Assembly (NCBI GenBank): GCA_013041945.1
Contig: JABDRC010000237.1
Location: 1 to 7,762 of the forward strand
Direction: 5' to 3'
Source: Halobacteria archaeon
Lineage (GTDB): Bacteria > Pseudomonadota > Gammaproteobacteria > UBA9214
DNA length: 7,762 bases
A program made the position numbers and the translations under genes. Shown in pieces: positions 6,112-7,762 of the stretch (positions are counted from its first letter, which is position 1; the number at the start of each line of letters is the position of its first letter). The notes beneath the pieces were generated by a model. It did not search any database. It saw only the letters and a list, made by a program, of their open reading frames with translations, and was not told where the DNA came from.

Positions 6112-6139
6112 ATTTTACGCAGGTTTGCCTGCGACACAA
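6112..6139 (-). promoter_or_regulatory. Promoter of the Sel1-SPOR operon with an inverted repeat filling its spacer
   Basis: On the minus strand, TTGTGT (6139-6134) and TAAAAT (6117-6112) are 16 bases apart. The -10 box is good (5 of 6) and the -35 weak (3 of 6). The spacer at 6118-6133 is a perfect inverted repeat, CGCAGG-TTTG-CCTGCG, which could be a repressor operator or a helix-distorting activator site of the MerR kind. Transcription would begin near 6105, leaving a leader of about 28 bases before ATG 6077. Confidence 0.45.
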
Positions 6140-6167
6140 CCGGGCATGTGCAGCATGACACGCGGAT

Positions 6168-6203
6168 AAAACAAAAAAGGACGGTGGAAGCTGTACTTCA
6201 TCC
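6168..6203 (-). terminator. Likely intrinsic terminator after the M48 protease gene
   Basis: Reading the minus strand, a small stem GAAG-TACAG-CTTC with outer GG/CC pairs (6203-6183) is followed by GTCC and then TTTTTTGTTTTA (6178-6167). It lies about 110 bases past the M48 stop and upstream of the Sel1 promoter, so it would separate the two transcription units. A second small perfect hairpin GCGTG-AAGG-CACGC at 6214-6227 lies just before it. The stem is short, which limits confidence. Confidence 0.5.
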
Positions 6204-6313
6204 AGCCCGGCCAGCGTGAAGGCACGCCCTGTCGGGAACGGCCGGCGATTGCACGGTTGACCGGTCGGAGCGGAATTGAAATCGACCCCGCGACTGATGC
6301 ACTGATTTTCGAT

Positions 6314-7762
6314 TCAGCGGGAAAGACCGGCCTTGACGACCCCTGCCCGCAGGGTTTTCAGCACCGCCTGGTCGAGATTATCCAGTCCCAGGTCGATACT
6401 GGAAGTCTTGCCGGGTTGCAGGGTACCGCGCACGGCATACTCGCCGCTGCGCCGGCGGCCATTTGTGTCTGTCAACTGCACGCCGAGTACAACGCCCTTG
6501 ACGGGCTTCGGTGTAGTGTTGGTGACCTGTGCCAGCGTTCGACCGCGCTGATCGACACCCAGCTTGACCTTCAGGTATTTACCGGGATTGTCCGGCAGAT
6601 CGAGTTCAACCAGCGAACTGTAAGCCAGTTTACCGGTGGCCGATTTATCCTCTGCCGCCCTGGCATAGTATTTCTTGGCCTGCTGGTAGCGTCGCTCCTT
6701 GCGGGCAATATCACCCAGCGAGTTGTAGGCATTGGCCGTGGGCAACAGGCCGATGCTGTTATTCAGATCCGTTTTGGCCTGTGCGCGTTTACCCAGCTGT
6801 TCGTTGGCCATGCCTTTTTTCAGGTGGTAATAAAAAAAACCGTCGTTCAGTCGAATGGCCTTGTTGTAACGCGTCAGCGCCGCGCTGTGATTGCCGCGCT
6901 TTTGCTCGATATCGCCCAGCAGCGCCTCGAAATGCGCTTCACGCGGCTCCAGCCTGTGCGCCTTCACCGCCAGCTGGCGTGCCTGACTGACATTCCCTTT
7001 GGCGAGTGCCTTGCGCCCCTCGTCATACGCCTCATATGCCGGCCGGGTCTTCCTCAGGTGCGCCAGCTTCTGCCGGAAACGCTGTTTGCCCTCATCACCG
7101 CTCGCTGGTAATGCCCTGAGGGTCTCCAGATTGTTCTGTACCCGCTCCTGCGACGGCGGATGACTGGCGAACAACCCGCTCAGCCAGTCCTGCTGTTTAC
7201 CCTCTGACAGTTCCACAAACGTCTTCTGCAGTTCGACCGCGCCCTGCGGTGCATAGCCGGCGCGTGACATGTACTGCATACCGTAATAATCAGCCTCCCG
7301 CTCGGCGTCCCGGCCATACTTCCGGGTAATGAGTTGTGCACCAATGCCGGCACCCAGCTGCGCCAGTTGCGCATAGTCGCTGTCCTGGGTGGCGACCACG
7401 GTGGCCAGCATGGCGCCCTGCATCAGCAGCCCGCGCGACAGGTTGCGGGCGGTGTGTTTGGCCGCGGCATGGGTAATTTCGTGACCGAGCACAGCTGCCA
7501 ACTCAGCCTCGCTGTCCAGCTCCGTCAACAGGCCGCGGTTGATGACGATCTTGCCGCCCGGCAGCGCCCAGGCATTGGGCGCCGAGTTGTTCAAGACATG
7601 GAATTCATAAGGCAGCTTGCGGTCACTGACCGCCGCCAGGCGCTGTCCCACCTGGCTGACATAGGCACCCACCGCGGGATCGACCACGTAGTCACCGCCC
7701 TGCGCCTGGCGCAACGGCGCATACTGCTGCTTGCCAATGGCCAGTTCCTGTGCCTCCGAGAC
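6314..7762 (-). CDS. BepA-type periplasmic M48 metalloprotease with TPRs and an extra C-terminal domain (5' end off the window)
   Basis: The frame is open from the right edge, giving 482 residues before TGA; the signal peptide and first part of the protease domain lie outside. Numbering from the first visible residue, the first 16 residues (VSEAQELAIGKQQYAP) already match the M48 family, so the TTG at 7714 is not the start. The zinc site is HEITH at 94-98, with the third ligand E156 in EREADYYG and an SHPP motif at 200-203 matching the His-switch loop of BepA. Four TPR-like repeats follow (about 242-377). The last 90 residues (about 393-482) are predicted beta-rich and resemble an FxLYD domain, which E. 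coli BepA lacks. BepA degrades or helps assemble outer-membrane beta-barrel proteins such as LptD, so a role in envelope protein quality control is likely. It appears to be transcribed separately from the Sel1 operon. Confidence 0.9.
   Translation of the reverse strand, partial: VSEAQELAIGKQQYAPLRQAQGGDYVVDPAVGAYVSQVGQRLAAVSDRKLPYEFHVLNNSAPNAWALPGGKIVINRGLLTELDSEAELAAVLGHEITHAAAKHTARNLSRGLLMQGAMLATVVATQDSDYAQLAQLGAGIGAQLITRKYGRDAEREADYYGMQYMSRAGYAPQGAVELQKTFVELSEGKQQDWLSGLFASHPPSQERVQNNLETLRALPASGDEGKQRFRQKLAHLRKTRPAYEAYDEGRKALAKGNVSQARQLAVKAHRLEPREAHFEALLGDIEQKRGNHSAALTRYNKAIRLNDGFFYYHLKKGMANEQLGKRAQAKTDLNNSIGLLPTANAYNSLGDIARKERRYQQAKKYYARAAEDKSATGKLAYSSLVELDLPDNPGKYLKVKLGVDQRGRTLAQVTNTTPKPVKGVVLGVQLTDTNGRRRSGEYAVRGTLQPGKTSSIDLGLDNLDQAVLKTLRAGVVKAGLSR

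Noticed and set aside
6078..6161. Upstream 28-codon extension of the Sel1 protein
   Set aside because: It would cover the predicted promoter and put a Cys-rich, charged segment before an otherwise standard signal peptide.
1..7762. CRISPR array, tRNA, rRNA, transposase or integrase
   Set aside because: No regularly spaced direct repeats, no tRNA-like cloverleaf noticed by eye, and no mobile-element protein in any frame I examined.

Overview
The window looks like a piece of a proteobacterial chromosome, most likely a gammaproteobacterium, and the lifestyle could be chemolithotrophic or denitrifying. This rests on family content (a BepA-type M48 protease, a Sel1-repeat protein, a SPOR lipoprotein and a NorD/CbbO-type VWA protein), high GC in the genes, and sigma70-like promoters with strong GGAGG ribosome binding sites. 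No rRNA or other taxonomic marker is present, so the placement is an inference. Every gene I can support lies on the minus strand and is read from right to left.

Right part (about 4150-7762), envelope genes: a 5'-truncated periplasmic M48 metalloprotease with four TPRs and an extra C-terminal beta domain; a likely intrinsic terminator; a promoter whose 16-bp spacer is a perfect inverted repeat; then a secreted protein with eight exact 36-residue Sel1 repeats, coupled by an ATGA overlap to a small SPOR-domain lipoprotein. These fit periplasmic quality control and cell-wall or division functions.

Middle (998-4030), one very large gene: a 1010-residue protein joining an N-terminal RlmI/COG1092-like SAM methyltransferase fold to a complete NorD/CbbO-type activator with an intact C-terminal VWA/MIDAS domain. 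The DPP catalytic motif of the methyltransferase part is replaced while the SAM-binding loop is kept. In known systems NorD/CbbO works with a MoxR-type AAA+ ATPase (NorQ/CbbQ) to activate a metalloenzyme such as nitric oxide reductase or Rubisco. No such ATPase is in this window.

Left part (1-997), AT-richer and otherwise apparently intergenic: it holds two tandem, paralogous mini-genes for single-span membrane proteins (45 aa, and at least 32 aa running off the left edge). They share a V-R-F-C-x4-C-G motif and identically placed GGAGG sites. Each has its own promoter. The 45-aa gene has a CRP/FNR-family half-and-half site at about -42, the class II activator position. A perfect 28-bp palindrome sits just after its stop. 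These mini-proteins, possibly controlled by an oxygen, redox or NO regulator and lying next to the unusual methyltransferase-VWA fusion, are the best candidate for something undescribed here.
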